From contig NZ_CP148752.1 in assembly GCF_040448305.1 (NCBI RefSeq), positions 4,650,001 to 4,714,000 on the forward strand: a stretch of 64,000 nucleotides of DNA, given 5' to 3'. This document shows, one piece after another, positions 16,381 to 25,140 of the stretch (the stretch's first letter is position 1; every line of letters begins with the position of its first letter). Origin of the DNA: Pseudomonas fluorescens. Its GTDB lineage: Bacteria > Pseudomonadota > Gammaproteobacteria > Pseudomonadales > Pseudomonadaceae. The notes beneath the pieces were generated by a model. The model worked only from the letters and a program-made list of their open reading frames with translations, had not been told where the DNA came from and ran no database searches. Both the position numbers and the translations under genes were made by a program.

Positions 16381-17511
16381 ATGCGCAAACTTTTGTACCT
16401 GACATTTTCCATGGCGTTGCTCGCCGCCCTCACGACCTACGCGATGTGGGCCGCTGACCGGCCGGTGGGTCATTACCTTTCGGACCTGCGGATCAACCTG
16501 GCTGTCGACCAGGGTACGCCTGCGGACCGCGGCAATCTGTTGGGCATCCAGCCCGAACTGTTTCCTACCGACTATCAAAGCCCCGAGCGCTTGCACCGCA
16601 AGCTCGCGGCCTATCTGCAGGCAGCCCGAGACCAGGGCTTGTTGAACAGCAAGACCGTCGTCGTATTGCCGGAGCACGTCGGTACCTGGCTGATGGTCAG
16701 CGGCGAGAAGGATGAGCTGTATCAGGCCAGCACCCTCAAGGAGGCCATGAACTGGCTGGCGGTGAGCAATCCCCTGAAGTTCGCCAAGGCGTTGATCAAC
16801 GCCGAGGGCGGCAACCGCCTGGACGATGCCCACCTGCGCATGAAAGCCAAGGCGATGGCCAGGGACTACCAGGCATTGTTCGGAGGGCTGGCCAAAGAAT
16901 TCCACGTGACGCTGGTGGCGGGCTCTATCGTGCTGCCCGAACCAAGCATCATCGACGGCACTTTGAAAATCGGCCGCGGCGCGCTGTACAACAGCAGCGT
17001 GGTGTTCAACAGCGAGGGTTTGCCGATCGGCCAGCCCCAGCGTCAGATACACCCGTTCTTCGCTGAACAGAACGGGATCAAGGCGAACGGCGAGCACTCG
17101 CTCAACGTCGTTGATACCCCCGCAGGAAGGTTGGGCGTATTGATTGGCCACGACAGCTGGTACCCGGAAAACTACCTCAAGCTCAACGACCAAAGCGTAC
17201 AACTGGTTGCGGTACCGGCCTTTGTTGCCGGCCGTGGCACCTGGGATCAACCGTGGCGCGGCTACAGGAGTTCGTCGGCGCCGGCATCGGTCAACTTGAA
17301 GCCTGGAGAAGTCAGTGAAGGCCAGGCCTGGCAGCGCCTGACCCTCACGACCCGGATGCCGGCCAGTCAAGCCGTCGCTGGCATGAGTGTGTTCCTGCGG
17401 GGTCAGTTCTGGGATCAGGCCAGCGCCGGGCATAGCTTCCTCAGCAGCAACGGCCAGCACTTTGCCGACGGCAACGCCCAGGGTGCGCGTTTGCTGAACC
17501 TCTGGTTGTAA
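16381..17511 (+). CDS. Nitrilase-fold (carbon-nitrogen hydrolase) protein, catalytically degenerate
   Basis: About 376 residues from the ATG at 16381, which begins with a signal anchor (MRKLLYLTFSMALLAALTTY). The body has the nitrilase-superfamily layout, but the Glu-Lys-Cys triad is incomplete. Glu98 is present in VVVLPEHVG. The Lys position of the usual YRKxH motif is Gln222 (QRQIH), and the Cys position is Gly256 (LGVLIGHDSWYPE). It therefore cannot act as a normal amidase; a binding, scaffold or regulatory role is an inference. The stop is 3 bases from the start of the AraC-type gene, so the two are co-translated and probably functionally linked. The ribosome binding site is poor; an upstream in-frame ATG at 16339 is possible. 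Confidence 0.75.
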   Translation: MRKLLYLTFSMALLAALTTYAMWAADRPVGHYLSDLRINLAVDQGTPADRGNLLGIQPELFPTDYQSPERLHRKLAAYLQAARDQGLLNSKTVVVLPEHVGTWLMVSGEKDELYQASTLKEAMNWLAVSNPLKFAKALINAEGGNRLDDAHLRMKAKAMARDYQALFGGLAKEFHVTLVAGSIVLPEPSIIDGTLKIGRGALYNSSVVFNSEGLPIGQPQRQIHPFFAEQNGIKANGEHSLNVVDTPAGRLGVLIGHDSWYPENYLKLNDQSVQLVAVPAFVAGRGTWDQPWRGYRSSSAPASVNLKPGEVSEGQAWQRLTLTTRMPASQAVAGMSVFLRGQFWDQASAGHSFLSSNGQHFADGNAQGARLLNLWL

Positions 17512-17514
17512 GCC

Positions 17515-18555
17515 ATGAAACCGCAGCCGATGCGCCTTGGCGATCTGTCAGTGGGCTTTGTTCATAGCTTGGCCGATGCCGTGCGCAGTCATGGCGTCGA
17601 TCCACAGCCACTGCTCGATCAATACGGCCTTGATGCCGCGCGCCTGAGCGAAGCCGGTGCCCGGCTGTCGATACCACGCTACATGCGCCTGGGCCACGGC
17701 GCCATTCAACTGACCGGCAACCCGGCCCTTGGCTTGCGCATGGGTCAGCTCAGTCGCCTGAGCCAGGCAGGCCTCGCTGGCATCACCGCGGCGCAGGCAC
17801 CGACGGTACGAGAAGCCGCGCGCTGCCTGATTCGATTCGAAGCCTTGTATGGCTCCAATTATCGGGGTCAATCAAGCTTTCACGAAGACGCCCAGGGCGC
17901 CTGGCTGCGCTTCTATTCGATCAGCCCCTATAACGCCTATAACCGCTTTGTGGTGGATTCGATCATCGCCGGCTGGTTGCAGCAATTATCCAGTGTCAGC
18001 CCTGCCCCGCTGCGCGCCGAACGCATCGAGATCGAATTCGAGGAGCCCGGTTACCGCGCGGCCTATGACGTGTTGGGTGACTGTCCGATTCAGTTTGGCG
18101 CAGAGCGCAATCAACTGCGCTTGAGCCTGGCAAGTCTCGCCCAGCGCAACCCCGAGCATTGCCCGAGTACCTGGCGGCATTTGCTGCAACTGTGTGAGCG
18201 GGAACTGGAACAACTGACACGCACCCGCAGCCTGCGTGAACGCATCATCGCGCTGCTGGGACCCTTGCTCAATGGTGGCCGGGAGCCCGACCTGCAAGAG
18301 GTGGCGGCACGCCTGAAGCTGCCCACCTGGACCTTGCGCCGCAAGCTCGCCGATGAAGGCACACAATTTCGTGCGATTATCAACGACACCCGCCGCGACC
18401 TGGCCATGACTTACATACGCGACACCGAATTGGCGTTCGGAGAGATCGCCTACCTGCTGGGCTTTGCCTCAGCCGAAGCGTTTCAACGCGCTTTCAAACG
18501 CTGGAACGGGCAGACACCCGGCGAATTTCGCCGCAGTCATCGCCAATCCGCCTGA
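17515..18555 (+). CDS. AraC-family transcriptional regulator
   Basis: A 346-residue protein with an N-terminal arabinose-binding-like effector domain (about 20-210, PF12625 type) and a C-terminal double helix-turn-helix (about 260-340), including LQEVAARLKLPTWTLRRKL and the second helix IAYLLGFASAEAFQRAFKRW that is typical of AraC proteins. This arrangement is shared with many Pseudomonas regulators of catabolic genes. It is translationally coupled to the upstream nitrilase-like gene. Target genes cannot be read from the sequence. Confidence 0.9.
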   Translation: MKPQPMRLGDLSVGFVHSLADAVRSHGVDPQPLLDQYGLDAARLSEAGARLSIPRYMRLGHGAIQLTGNPALGLRMGQLSRLSQAGLAGITAAQAPTVREAARCLIRFEALYGSNYRGQSSFHEDAQGAWLRFYSISPYNAYNRFVVDSIIAGWLQQLSSVSPAPLRAERIEIEFEEPGYRAAYDVLGDCPIQFGAERNQLRLSLASLAQRNPEHCPSTWRHLLQLCERELEQLTRTRSLRERIIALLGPLLNGGREPDLQEVAARLKLPTWTLRRKLADEGTQFRAIINDTRRDLAMTYIRDTELAFGEIAYLLGFASAEAFQRAFKRWNGQTPGEFRRSHRQSA

Positions 18556-18558
18556 TGC

Positions 18559-18645
18559 CTACAACTCGGTAGCGTCTTCCGCCGGCTCCAGTGGGTCCAG
18601 TTCGAATGCCTGGTACTCGAGCAGCTCTTCTTGATAATCGTCCAT
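18559..18645 (-). CDS. 28-residue acidic peptide, unknown function
   Basis: A short frame from ATG 18645-18643 to TAG 18561-18559. The product starts MDDYQEELLEYQAFELDPLE and ends EPAEDATEL, so about a third of its residues are Asp or Glu. A strong GGGGG box (18654-18658) lies 8 bases upstream of the start, and the upstream DNA is AT-rich. It is convergent with the AraC gene, only 3 bases from its stop. I recognise no family. The good translation signal and non-random composition make it a credible real gene. Confidence 0.6.
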   Translation of the reverse strand: MDDYQEELLEYQAFELDPLEPAEDATEL

Positions 18646-18857
18646 TTTTGAATCCCCCAACCCTTATTGAAAAACGTCTGAATAAATGACCAATCCCTTG
18701 AGCATAAAGTGCCCGCGTGAAGGAAAAATGACGCGGACACGACACTCTGTCGCTACTGAATAAAACGTAGCAGCTGGTCAGGAATTTATCATTGGTTTTT
18801 TCGCGGGAGGGCACAGAACAGCGGACTTGCTTGATGCGGGTCAATCTTTGCGCCTGC

Positions 18858-18889
18858 TACGGGATCGTTACTCGTTGGCCGATCCCGTA
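18858..18889. other. Inverted repeat after the DUF2242-type gene
   Basis: TACGGGATCG (18858-18867) and CGATCCCGTA (18880-18889) can pair around a 12-base loop just after the stop of the lipoprotein gene. There is no T tract on either side, so it is at best a weak or Rho-assisted terminator. Confidence 0.35.
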
Positions 18890-18899
18890 ACGCGATCGA

Positions 18900-19757
18900 T
18901 CACTGGCCAGAGACAGGAATCGCCGGAATCGGCTCGCTCGGTGGCGGCATGTCCGTCGGGTTCGTCGGGTTCGTCAGGTTCGTCGGTGGCGTAATGGTTT
19001 CTGCCGAAGGTGCCGGTTCTGTGTTCTGAACCGGGGTAATCGGCGCCGCTTCAGGAGGCGGGGCAAGCGGCTCGGAGGCCGCTGGAGCCGCTTCAACGGA
19101 TGCAGGTGCCACAGGCTCTACCGCGGGAGCTGCTGCCGGGGCAGGTGCCAGCGGTGCCGGTGCCGCCTTGGCTTCAGGCATGCCCAGGTCGGTTTTCGGC
19201 TTTTCGGGGATGTGCGCAGCCTTTTTCGCTTCCGGCGGCAGGAACAGCTCGACCAGTGCGAAAAAACGCTCGTAGAACTTGGCAGACGATACGGTTTCGC
19301 TGGCGACCTTGACCATCGAGTCATCGGAGGAGCCGATCGGCATCGACACCGAGCCCAACACACCCACACCGAGACTGGCGGAGTTGTTGGTCTTCTTCAG
19401 CGCATAACGATCCTGCAGGGCATTGGCGAATACGGTCGCGTGATGCCCTTCGCTGCCGTCATCGGTACACACCACACTGAAGCTGATCTCCATGTGATTC
19501 TCGCCGGTCTGCTGAAAGCTCTTGTGACCGCTGACCAGCTTCGGATCGTTGCTGGTGATGATGTATCCCTGGCTGAGCAAGGCGCGACGGGCGGCTTCAC
19601 AACTCTGGGTATCGGTGACCGGATAGTTGCGGGAAAAGGTACCGGAGTCGTCGAAATTCTCATGCTCATAGATGGCGGTCTTGTTCGATGAACAACCGGC
19701 CGCAGCGGCAAGCACGGCTGCCAACCCGACAACCCGCATGGGAAGTGATTTAAACAT
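18900..19757 (-). CDS. Outer-membrane-type lipoprotein of the DUF2242 family
   Basis: 285 residues. A type II signal peptide ends in the lipobox AAAGC (about residues 18-22), followed by SSNK. The conserved part (about 30-170) contains CEAARRALLSQGYIITS and a run around FFALVELFLPPE, as in DUF2242 proteins. The last third is a low-complexity Pro/Ala/Glu tail (APAPLAPAPAA), probably an unstructured periplasmic or wall-spanning region. The gene stands alone. Function is unknown. Confidence 0.8.
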   Translation of the reverse strand: MFKSLPMRVVGLAAVLAAAAGCSSNKTAIYEHENFDDSGTFSRNYPVTDTQSCEAARRALLSQGYIITSNDPKLVSGHKSFQQTGENHMEISFSVVCTDDGSEGHHATVFANALQDRYALKKTNNSASLGVGVLGSVSMPIGSSDDSMVKVASETVSSAKFYERFFALVELFLPPEAKKAAHIPEKPKTDLGMPEAKAAPAPLAPAPAAAPAVEPVAPASVEAAPAASEPLAPPPEAAPITPVQNTEPAPSAETITPPTNLTNPTNPTDMPPPSEPIPAIPVSGQ

Positions 19758-19902
19758 TGAACATCCTGAGGAAAACGGTTCGGGGCATATTGTGCAACAG
19801 ATCGATGCTTAGCGGAGCATCGATCATGTCTTAAAACGGTTACAGGCTGATTGACCCCGGTTTTGTGCAAACGTCACCGCGGCAAATGACGTACGGCAAA
19901 AC

Positions 19903-19940
19903 AAAAAAAAAAAAGACCCCGGCCTTCCGGCCGGGGTCTT
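19903..19940 (-). terminator. Rho-independent terminator of ppiD
   Basis: A 12-bp stem (AAGACCCCGGCC / GGCCGGGGTCTT, 19913-19924 with 19929-19940) with a 4-base loop is followed on the minus strand by a run of about 10 T. It directly follows ppiD. Confidence 0.92.
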
Positions 19941-19967
19941 CTGTGCAGCGCTAAACCTGGTCAGGCA

Positions 19968-21839
19968 TCAGTAACGCTTGATCTCCGCCTGGCTTTCCAG
20001 CTGCTTGCGGTAGGCCGCGAAGTCTTGCTGGCCGATGCGCGAAGCGAGGTAGCGACGATACTGCGCTTTCTCTTCTTCGGTCGGCGCCGCGGCTTCGTTC
20101 ACGCCATTGAGGCTCACGATCATCAGGCTGCCATCAGCCAGCGTCACGCTGGTGAAGGTCGGCTTGTCCTTGGCCGCTGGCTTCGCCATGCGGAACAGCG
20201 CTTGCAGCACCGCTGGGTCGACCCCTTCCTGAGCGCGAGTCGCCGCCTCGGTGACTTTCCAGGCCTGGCCGTCGACCGCCTGATCCAGCGGGGTCTTGCC
20301 ATCGCGCAGGCTGGCAATCAGGGCTTCAGCCTTGGTCTTGGCATCGGCGCTGGCGTGCTCCTTGGCCAATTGCACACGGATCGCGGCAGAGACGCTTTCC
20401 AGCGGCAATTGCGAAGGCTTCAAGTGCTCCTTGGCACGCAACACGACCACGGTTTCCGGATCGAGCTCGATGGCGGTGCTGTTCGCGCCCTCATCCAGGA
20501 CTTCCGGGCTGAACGCGGCAGTGATCACGGCACGGTTGGCCGCAATACCCTCACCGCCTTCACGGCCGAACGGCTTGGACGTGTGGACGGTCAGCTTCAG
20601 GTCCTGCGCTGGCTGAGCCAGATCGGAGGCTTCGAACGAGGCGTCTTCCAGTTGCTTGGTCGCCTCGACAAAACGCTGTTCGACCTGCTGGGCCTTCAAT
20701 TCGCGGGTCAGCTTGTCTTTCAGGCTGGCGAATGTCGGTACTTCAGGCGCTTCCACGCCCAACAGCTTAATCAGGTGGAAACCGAAATCGGTGCGAACCG
20801 GCGCGGAAACCTGGTCCTTGGCCAACGAATACAGGGCTTTCTCGAACGCCGGGTCGTAGACGCCAGGACCGGCATAACCCAGGTCACCGCCGTTGTTCGC
20901 CGAACCCGGATCCTGGGAGAATTCCTTGGCCAGAGCCTCGAATTTCTCGCCCTTGGCCAGACGGGCCTGGATCTCTTCGATCTTCGCCTTGGCTTGCGCC
21001 TCGGAGGTCTTGTCGTTCACTTCAATCAGAATGTGCGCCGCCTGGCGTTGCTCGGACAGGTTCGCGATTTCTTTCTGATAGGCCGCCTGCAGGTCTTCGT
21101 CATTGACGCTGACCTGATCGAAGAAGGAAGCCTTCTTCAGTTCGAGGTAATCGATGACCACCTGATCCGGCGTCATGAATTCCTTGGCGTGCTCGTCGTA
21201 GTAGGCCTTGACCTCATCGTCGGTCAGCTTCACCGCTGCCGGGTCGGCCTTGATGTTCAGGGAGGCGAAATCGCGGGTCTGTTTTTCCAGACGGGCAAAT
21301 GCCAGCACCTGTGCATCGGTCACGAAACCGCTACCGGCCAGACCGGCACGCAGCTGACCAATCAGCATTTCCTGAGCCAGCATCTGGCGGAATTGCATGC
21401 GGCTATAGCCGAGTTGGCGAATCACCTGGTCGAAACGCTCGGAGCTGAACTTGCCATCCACCTGAAACTCAGGAGTTTGCAGGATGACCTGATCCAGAGC
21501 CGCTTCGGAAAAAGCGAATTTCGAACTTTCTGCGCCTTGCAGCAGCAGTTTGCGATCGATCAGACCCTTGAGAGCCGACTCGCGCAGCATTTTTTCATCG
21601 AGCAAGGAAGCGTCGAAATCCTTGCCGAGCTGTTGCATGAGCTGACGGCGTTGCATATCGACCGCCTGGCTCAGCTCGTTCTGGCTGATTTCTTCGCCAT
21701 TGACCTTCGCCGCTTCATTCTTGGTCGTCGTGGCCTGAAAAATGGCGTCGAAACCGGTCAAAGCCATCAGTGCAACGATGACCCCGATAATAGTCTTGGC
21801 AATCCAGCCTTGTGAATTGTCCCTGATATTCTGCAGCAT
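19968..21839 (-). CDS. ppiD: Periplasmic folding chaperone / peptidyl-prolyl isomerase PpiD
   Basis: 623 residues. An N-terminal membrane anchor (IIGVIVALMALTGFDAIF, about 17-34) is followed by a SurA-type N-domain (about 45-200), a parvulin rotamase domain (about 265-360, with GGDLGYAGPGVYDPAF) and a C-terminal SurA-like part. Anchored in the inner membrane, it assists folding of proteins leaving the Sec translocon. The position after lon and hup is the standard Pseudomonas order. Confidence 0.95.
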   Translation of the reverse strand: MLQNIRDNSQGWIAKTIIGVIVALMALTGFDAIFQATTTKNEAAKVNGEEISQNELSQAVDMQRRQLMQQLGKDFDASLLDEKMLRESALKGLIDRKLLLQGAESSKFAFSEAALDQVILQTPEFQVDGKFSSERFDQVIRQLGYSRMQFRQMLAQEMLIGQLRAGLAGSGFVTDAQVLAFARLEKQTRDFASLNIKADPAAVKLTDDEVKAYYDEHAKEFMTPDQVVIDYLELKKASFFDQVSVNDEDLQAAYQKEIANLSEQRQAAHILIEVNDKTSEAQAKAKIEEIQARLAKGEKFEALAKEFSQDPGSANNGGDLGYAGPGVYDPAFEKALYSLAKDQVSAPVRTDFGFHLIKLLGVEAPEVPTFASLKDKLTRELKAQQVEQRFVEATKQLEDASFEASDLAQPAQDLKLTVHTSKPFGREGGEGIAANRAVITAAFSPEVLDEGANSTAIELDPETVVVLRAKEHLKPSQLPLESVSAAIRVQLAKEHASADAKTKAEALIASLRDGKTPLDQAVDGQAWKVTEAATRAQEGVDPAVLQALFRMAKPAAKDKPTFTSVTLADGSLMIVSLNGVNEAAAPTEEEKAQYRRYLASRIGQQDFAAYRKQLESQAEIKRY

Positions 21840-21909
21840 GCGTCCCCCAGAAACGGTTGAACTTCAAAATTAGGCAACCGTGGAGCGTGGGTAGAATCCG
21901 AATAGAAGA

Positions 21910-21933
21910 AAGGCGCATCCGAGGATGCGCCTT
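21910..21933 (-). terminator. Terminator after hup and the tRNA-like sequence
   Basis: A perfect 10-bp stem (AAGGCGCATC / GATGCGCCTT) with a 4-base loop is followed on the minus strand by TTCTTCTATT. It lies beyond the tRNA-like element, so a hup transcript would contain that element. Confidence 0.75.
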
Positions 21934-21941
21934 CTCGTAAC

Positions 21942-22019
21942 TGGCGGAGCGGATCGAGGGCTCGAACTGGCGACCCTCGGTGTCTTGAACCGGCGACCTG
22001 CAGTCAGGACTGCCGCTCC
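21942..22019 (-). pseudogene. Degenerate tRNA-Asp-like sequence
   Basis: On the minus strand the 78 bases begin GGAGCGG and end CCGCTCC-G-CCA. They form a perfect 7-bp acceptor stem, a discriminator G and an encoded CCA, identical to the acceptor of bacterial tRNA-Asp. A T-loop TTCGAGC is present. The D arm is replaced by a hairpin GCAGTC-CT-GACTGC. The expected anticodon arm is lost; the nearest 7-base loop (TCAAGAC) has C instead of the invariant U33. It probably is not charged as a normal tRNA. It may be a remnant or a structural 3' element of the hup mRNA. Confidence 0.6.
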
Positions 22020-22072
22020 GCTGCCAAGTCAGGCATGACCCCGACCCGGATGGGTAAAAACCTGAATCGAAC

Positions 22073-22345
22073 TTAGTTGACAGCTTCTTTCAGTGCTTTA
22101 CCGGCTTTGAAACCTGGTTTTTTGGCTGCTGCGATTTCCAGCGTCTTACCGGTCTGTGGGTTACGACCAATGCGAGCTGGACGATCAGTTACGGAGAAAG
22201 TACCGAAACCAACCAGAACAACAGAGTCGCCAGCCTTGAGAGCGCCAGTGACGGATTCGATTACAGCGTCCAGCGCACGGCCAGCAGCAGCTTTCGGGAT
22301 ATCAGCGGATGCAGCGATAGCATCAATCAGTTCCGACTTGTTCAC
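22073..22345 (-). CDS. hupB: DNA-binding protein HU, beta-type
   Basis: 90 residues, the usual HU length. It has the dimerisation helices (MNKSELIDAIA...) and the DNA-bending arm with GRNPQTGKTLEI. The nucleoid protein is needed in large amounts, consistent with the near-consensus promoter at 22441-22470. It sits between lon and ppiD as in other pseudomonads. Confidence 0.97.
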   Translation of the reverse strand: MNKSELIDAIAASADIPKAAAGRALDAVIESVTGALKAGDSVVLVGFGTFSVTDRPARIGRNPQTGKTLEIAAAKKPGFKAGKALKEAVN

Positions 22346-22440
22346 TCTAAGTCCCCTTATATCTATTTGAGTATGATTCTAAGTTTTTTTGGTGAAAGCA
22401 AAAACGAGTGCTGAATGGCCTACAGACACTTAAGAGCCGC

Positions 22441-22470
22441 TTTATAACAAGGGCTCTAAAAAGCTGTCAA
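22441..22470 (-). promoter_or_regulatory. Strong sigma-70 promoter of hup
   Basis: On the minus strand TTGACA (22470-22465) and TATAAA (22446-22441) are separated by 18 bases (17 if TTATAA is used), about 95 bases before the hup start. Both hexamers are nearly consensus. Confidence 0.75.
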
Positions 22471-22494
22471 GAAAGCCCCCCAGGCAAATACGTA

Positions 22495-24891
22495 CTAATG
22501 CGTGCTAATTCTTTCCTTAGAATCTGCGTCGCGTTTCTCATCCTTCGCGACTATCTCCGGAGCCACGTCCGGCAAGGGCTCCGGCGCGTATTGCAACGCA
22601 ATTTGCAGGACCTCGTCAATCCATTTAACCGGTTTAATCTGTAGATCCTGCTTGATATTGTCCGGAATCTCTTTGAGATCGCGCACATTCTCTTCAGGAA
22701 TGATCACGGTCTTGATTCCGCCACGATGGGCAGCCAGCAGTTTTTCTTTCAAGCCGCCAATGGCCAGTACCTGGCCACGCAAAGTGATTTCGCCGGTCAT
22801 GGCGACATCCGCGCGTACCGGAATGCCGGTCAATGCCGATACCAAGGCCGTGCACATGCCCACGCCGGCGCTAGGACCGTCCTTTGGAGTCGCCCCTTCC
22901 GGCATATGGATGTGCGTGTCACGCTTCTCATGGAAGTCCAGGGGGATCCCCAGGCTCTTCGCCCGACTGCGGACAACGGTCAGGGCCGCGGTGATCGATT
23001 CGACCATCACGTCACCCAGGGAACCGGTCTTGATCAACTGGCCTTTACCCGGCACGACAGCGGCTTCGATGGTCAGCAATTCGCCGCCCACTTGGGTCCA
23101 CGCCAGCCCGGTCACCTGGCCAATCTGATCCTGCTGCTCGGCCAGACCGTAGCGGAATTTGCGCACGCCCAGGAAGTGTTCCAGCATGTCTGCGGTAACC
23201 TTCACCGAGAAGCGCTTTTCCAGCGCATGCTCCTTGACGGCCTTGCGGCAGACCTTGGCAATCTGGCGCTCCAGCCCGCGCACACCGGCTTCACGGGTGT
23301 AATAGCGGATGATGTCGCGGATCGCTTCTGCGTCAAACTCCAGCTCGCCTTTCTTCAGGCCGTTGGCCGTGATCTGCTTCGGCGAAAGGTATTTGACGGC
23401 GATATTGATCTTCTCGTCTTCGGTGTAGCCCGGCAGACGGATCACTTCCATCCGGTCCAGCAACGCCGGCGGGATGTTCATCGAGTTAGAGGTGCAAAGG
23501 AACATCACATCGGACAGGTCGTAATCGACTTCCAGATAGTGATCGTTGAAGTTGTGGTTCTGCTCGGGATCGAGCACTTCCAGCAACGCCGATGCCGGAT
23601 CGCCCCGCATGTCGCTGCCCATTTTGTCGATTTCATCGAGCAGGAACAGCGGGTTGCGAACCCCCACTTTTGTCATTTTTTGAATCAATCTTCCTGGCAT
23701 CGAACCGATGTAAGTACGGCGATGACCACGAATTTCCGCCTCATCACGCACACCGCCGAGGGCCATGCGCACGAATTTGCGGTTGGTGGCGTGAGCAATC
23801 GACTCCGCCAGGGACGTTTTACCCACCCCTGGAGGACCGACCAGGCACAACACCGGACCACGAATTTTTTTCACGCGCTTTTGCACGGCGAGGTATTCGA
23901 GGATGCGTTCCTTGACCTCTTCGAGGCCATAGTGATCGGCATCCAGAATGTCTTCTGCGCGCGCCAGGTCCAGGCGCACCTTGCTCTGGGCCTTCCACGG
24001 CACCTGAACCAGCCAGTCGATGTACGAACGCACCACGGTCGCTTCCGCGGACATCGGCGACATCTGCTTGAGCTTGTTCAGCTCGGCCGTCGCCTTGGCC
24101 AGCGCGTCTTTCGGCAGACCGGCGGCATCAATACGCTTTTTCAGCTCCTCGACTTCGTTGTGACCTTCGTCGCTGTCGCCGAGCTCTTTCTGAATGGCCT
24201 TCATCTGCTCATTCAGGTAGTACTCGCGCTGACTGCGTTCCATTTGTTTTTTGACGCGGCCGCGAATGCGTTTTTCGACTTGCAGCAGATCGATCTCGGC
24301 ATCCAGCAACGCCAGGACGTGCTCGACCCGGGCCGACAAATCGATGATTTCGAGGATTTCCTGCTTCTGTTCGATTTTCAGCGCCATGTGCGCGGCCATG
24401 GTGTCCACCAGGCGGCCTGGCTCATCGATGCTGTTGAGCGACGACAGGACTTCAGCCGGGACTTTCTTGCCCAACTGCACATATTGCTCGAACTGGGACA
24501 GCAGGCTGCGAACGAACACTTCCGACTCGCGCTCTGGTGCTTCAACTTCGTCGATCAGGGAGACTTCGGCACGGCAGTGGCCATCCACTTCGCTGAAGCG
24601 CTCAACGGCGCCCCGCTGCTCGCCTTCGACCAGAACCTTGACCGTTCCATCAGGCAGCTTCAGCAGCTGCAGAACAGTGGCAATCGTACCAACGCGGTAC
24701 AGGGCCTCTTCACCGGGATCGTCGTCAGCCGGGTTTCTCTGGGCCAGCAGAAGAATCTGCTTGTCACCCGTCATCGCAGCTTCGAGGGCTTCGATGGATT
24801 TCTCGCGCCCCACGAACAGCGGGATAACCATGTGCGGATAAACCACGACATCACGCAATGGCAGGAGAGGCAATTCGATGGTTGTCTTCAT
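22495..24891 (-). CDS. lon: ATP-dependent protease Lon
   Basis: 798 residues from the ATG at 24891 (MKTTIELPLLPLRDVVVYP), with GAGGCG upstream. Longer in-frame openings add 79 residues unlike Lon. N-terminal substrate domain (about 1-200), coiled coil, AAA+ module with Walker A GPPGVGKT, and a C-terminal protease domain with the catalytic Ser in KDGPSAG and Lys in GLKEKLLAA. It degrades misfolded and regulatory proteins in the cytoplasm. A heat-shock-type promoter lies upstream. Confidence 0.98.
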   Translation of the reverse strand: MKTTIELPLLPLRDVVVYPHMVIPLFVGREKSIEALEAAMTGDKQILLLAQRNPADDDPGEEALYRVGTIATVLQLLKLPDGTVKVLVEGEQRGAVERFSEVDGHCRAEVSLIDEVEAPERESEVFVRSLLSQFEQYVQLGKKVPAEVLSSLNSIDEPGRLVDTMAAHMALKIEQKQEILEIIDLSARVEHVLALLDAEIDLLQVEKRIRGRVKKQMERSQREYYLNEQMKAIQKELGDSDEGHNEVEELKKRIDAAGLPKDALAKATAELNKLKQMSPMSAEATVVRSYIDWLVQVPWKAQSKVRLDLARAEDILDADHYGLEEVKERILEYLAVQKRVKKIRGPVLCLVGPPGVGKTSLAESIAHATNRKFVRMALGGVRDEAEIRGHRRTYIGSMPGRLIQKMTKVGVRNPLFLLDEIDKMGSDMRGDPASALLEVLDPEQNHNFNDHYLEVDYDLSDVMFLCTSNSMNIPPALLDRMEVIRLPGYTEDEKINIAVKYLSPKQITANGLKKGELEFDAEAIRDIIRYYTREAGVRGLERQIAKVCRKAVKEHALEKRFSVKVTADMLEHFLGVRKFRYGLAEQQDQIGQVTGLAWTQVGGELLTIEAAVVPGKGQLIKTGSLGDVMVESITAALTVVRSRAKSLGIPLDFHEKRDTHIHMPEGATPKDGPSAGVGMCTALVSALTGIPVRADVAMTGEITLRGQVLAIGGLKEKLLAAHRGGIKTVIIPEENVRDLKEIPDNIKQDLQIKPVKWIDEVLQIALQYAPEPLPDVAPEIVAKDEKRDADSKERISTH

Positions 24892-24949
24892 GATTTCGCC
24901 TCTACGGCGGCCGCAAGGCCGGAAACAGATGGAAGTAAGCTTGAAACCA

Positions 24950-24978
24950 AGATGGGGGCTGCCTTGGAAAAAAACAAG
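24950..24978 (-). promoter_or_regulatory. Candidate heat-shock (sigma-32) promoter of lon
   Basis: On the minus strand CTTGTTT (24978-24972) is followed after 14 bases by CCCCATCT (24957-24950). The -10 fits the CCCCATnT consensus exactly; the -35 matches CTTGAAA in its first four bases. It would start the message about 50 bases before lon, which is a sigma-32 target in related bacteria. Confidence 0.55.
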
Positions 24979-25098
24979 CGGATAAAAGGTCCACTTGAAA
25001 GATTGCAGCTTACGAAAGCTGCTGCGATGGGTCGGATACGCCTTCAAGGACCGCCATCGCTGGCAAATCAACGCCTGCAGGCCAGGTCCCAAATAGCA

Positions 25099-25118
25099 AA
25101 GGGGCCCGAAGGCCCCTT
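25099..25118 (-). terminator. Terminator between clpX and lon
   Basis: An 8-bp GC-rich stem AAGGGGCC / GGCCCCTT with a CGAA/TTCG tetraloop lies 22 bases after the clpX stop. It is followed on the minus strand by TGCTATTT, a poor T tract, so read-through into lon is likely. Confidence 0.55.
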
Positions 25119-25140
25119 CTTTATTCAAGCTGCGTGACGC

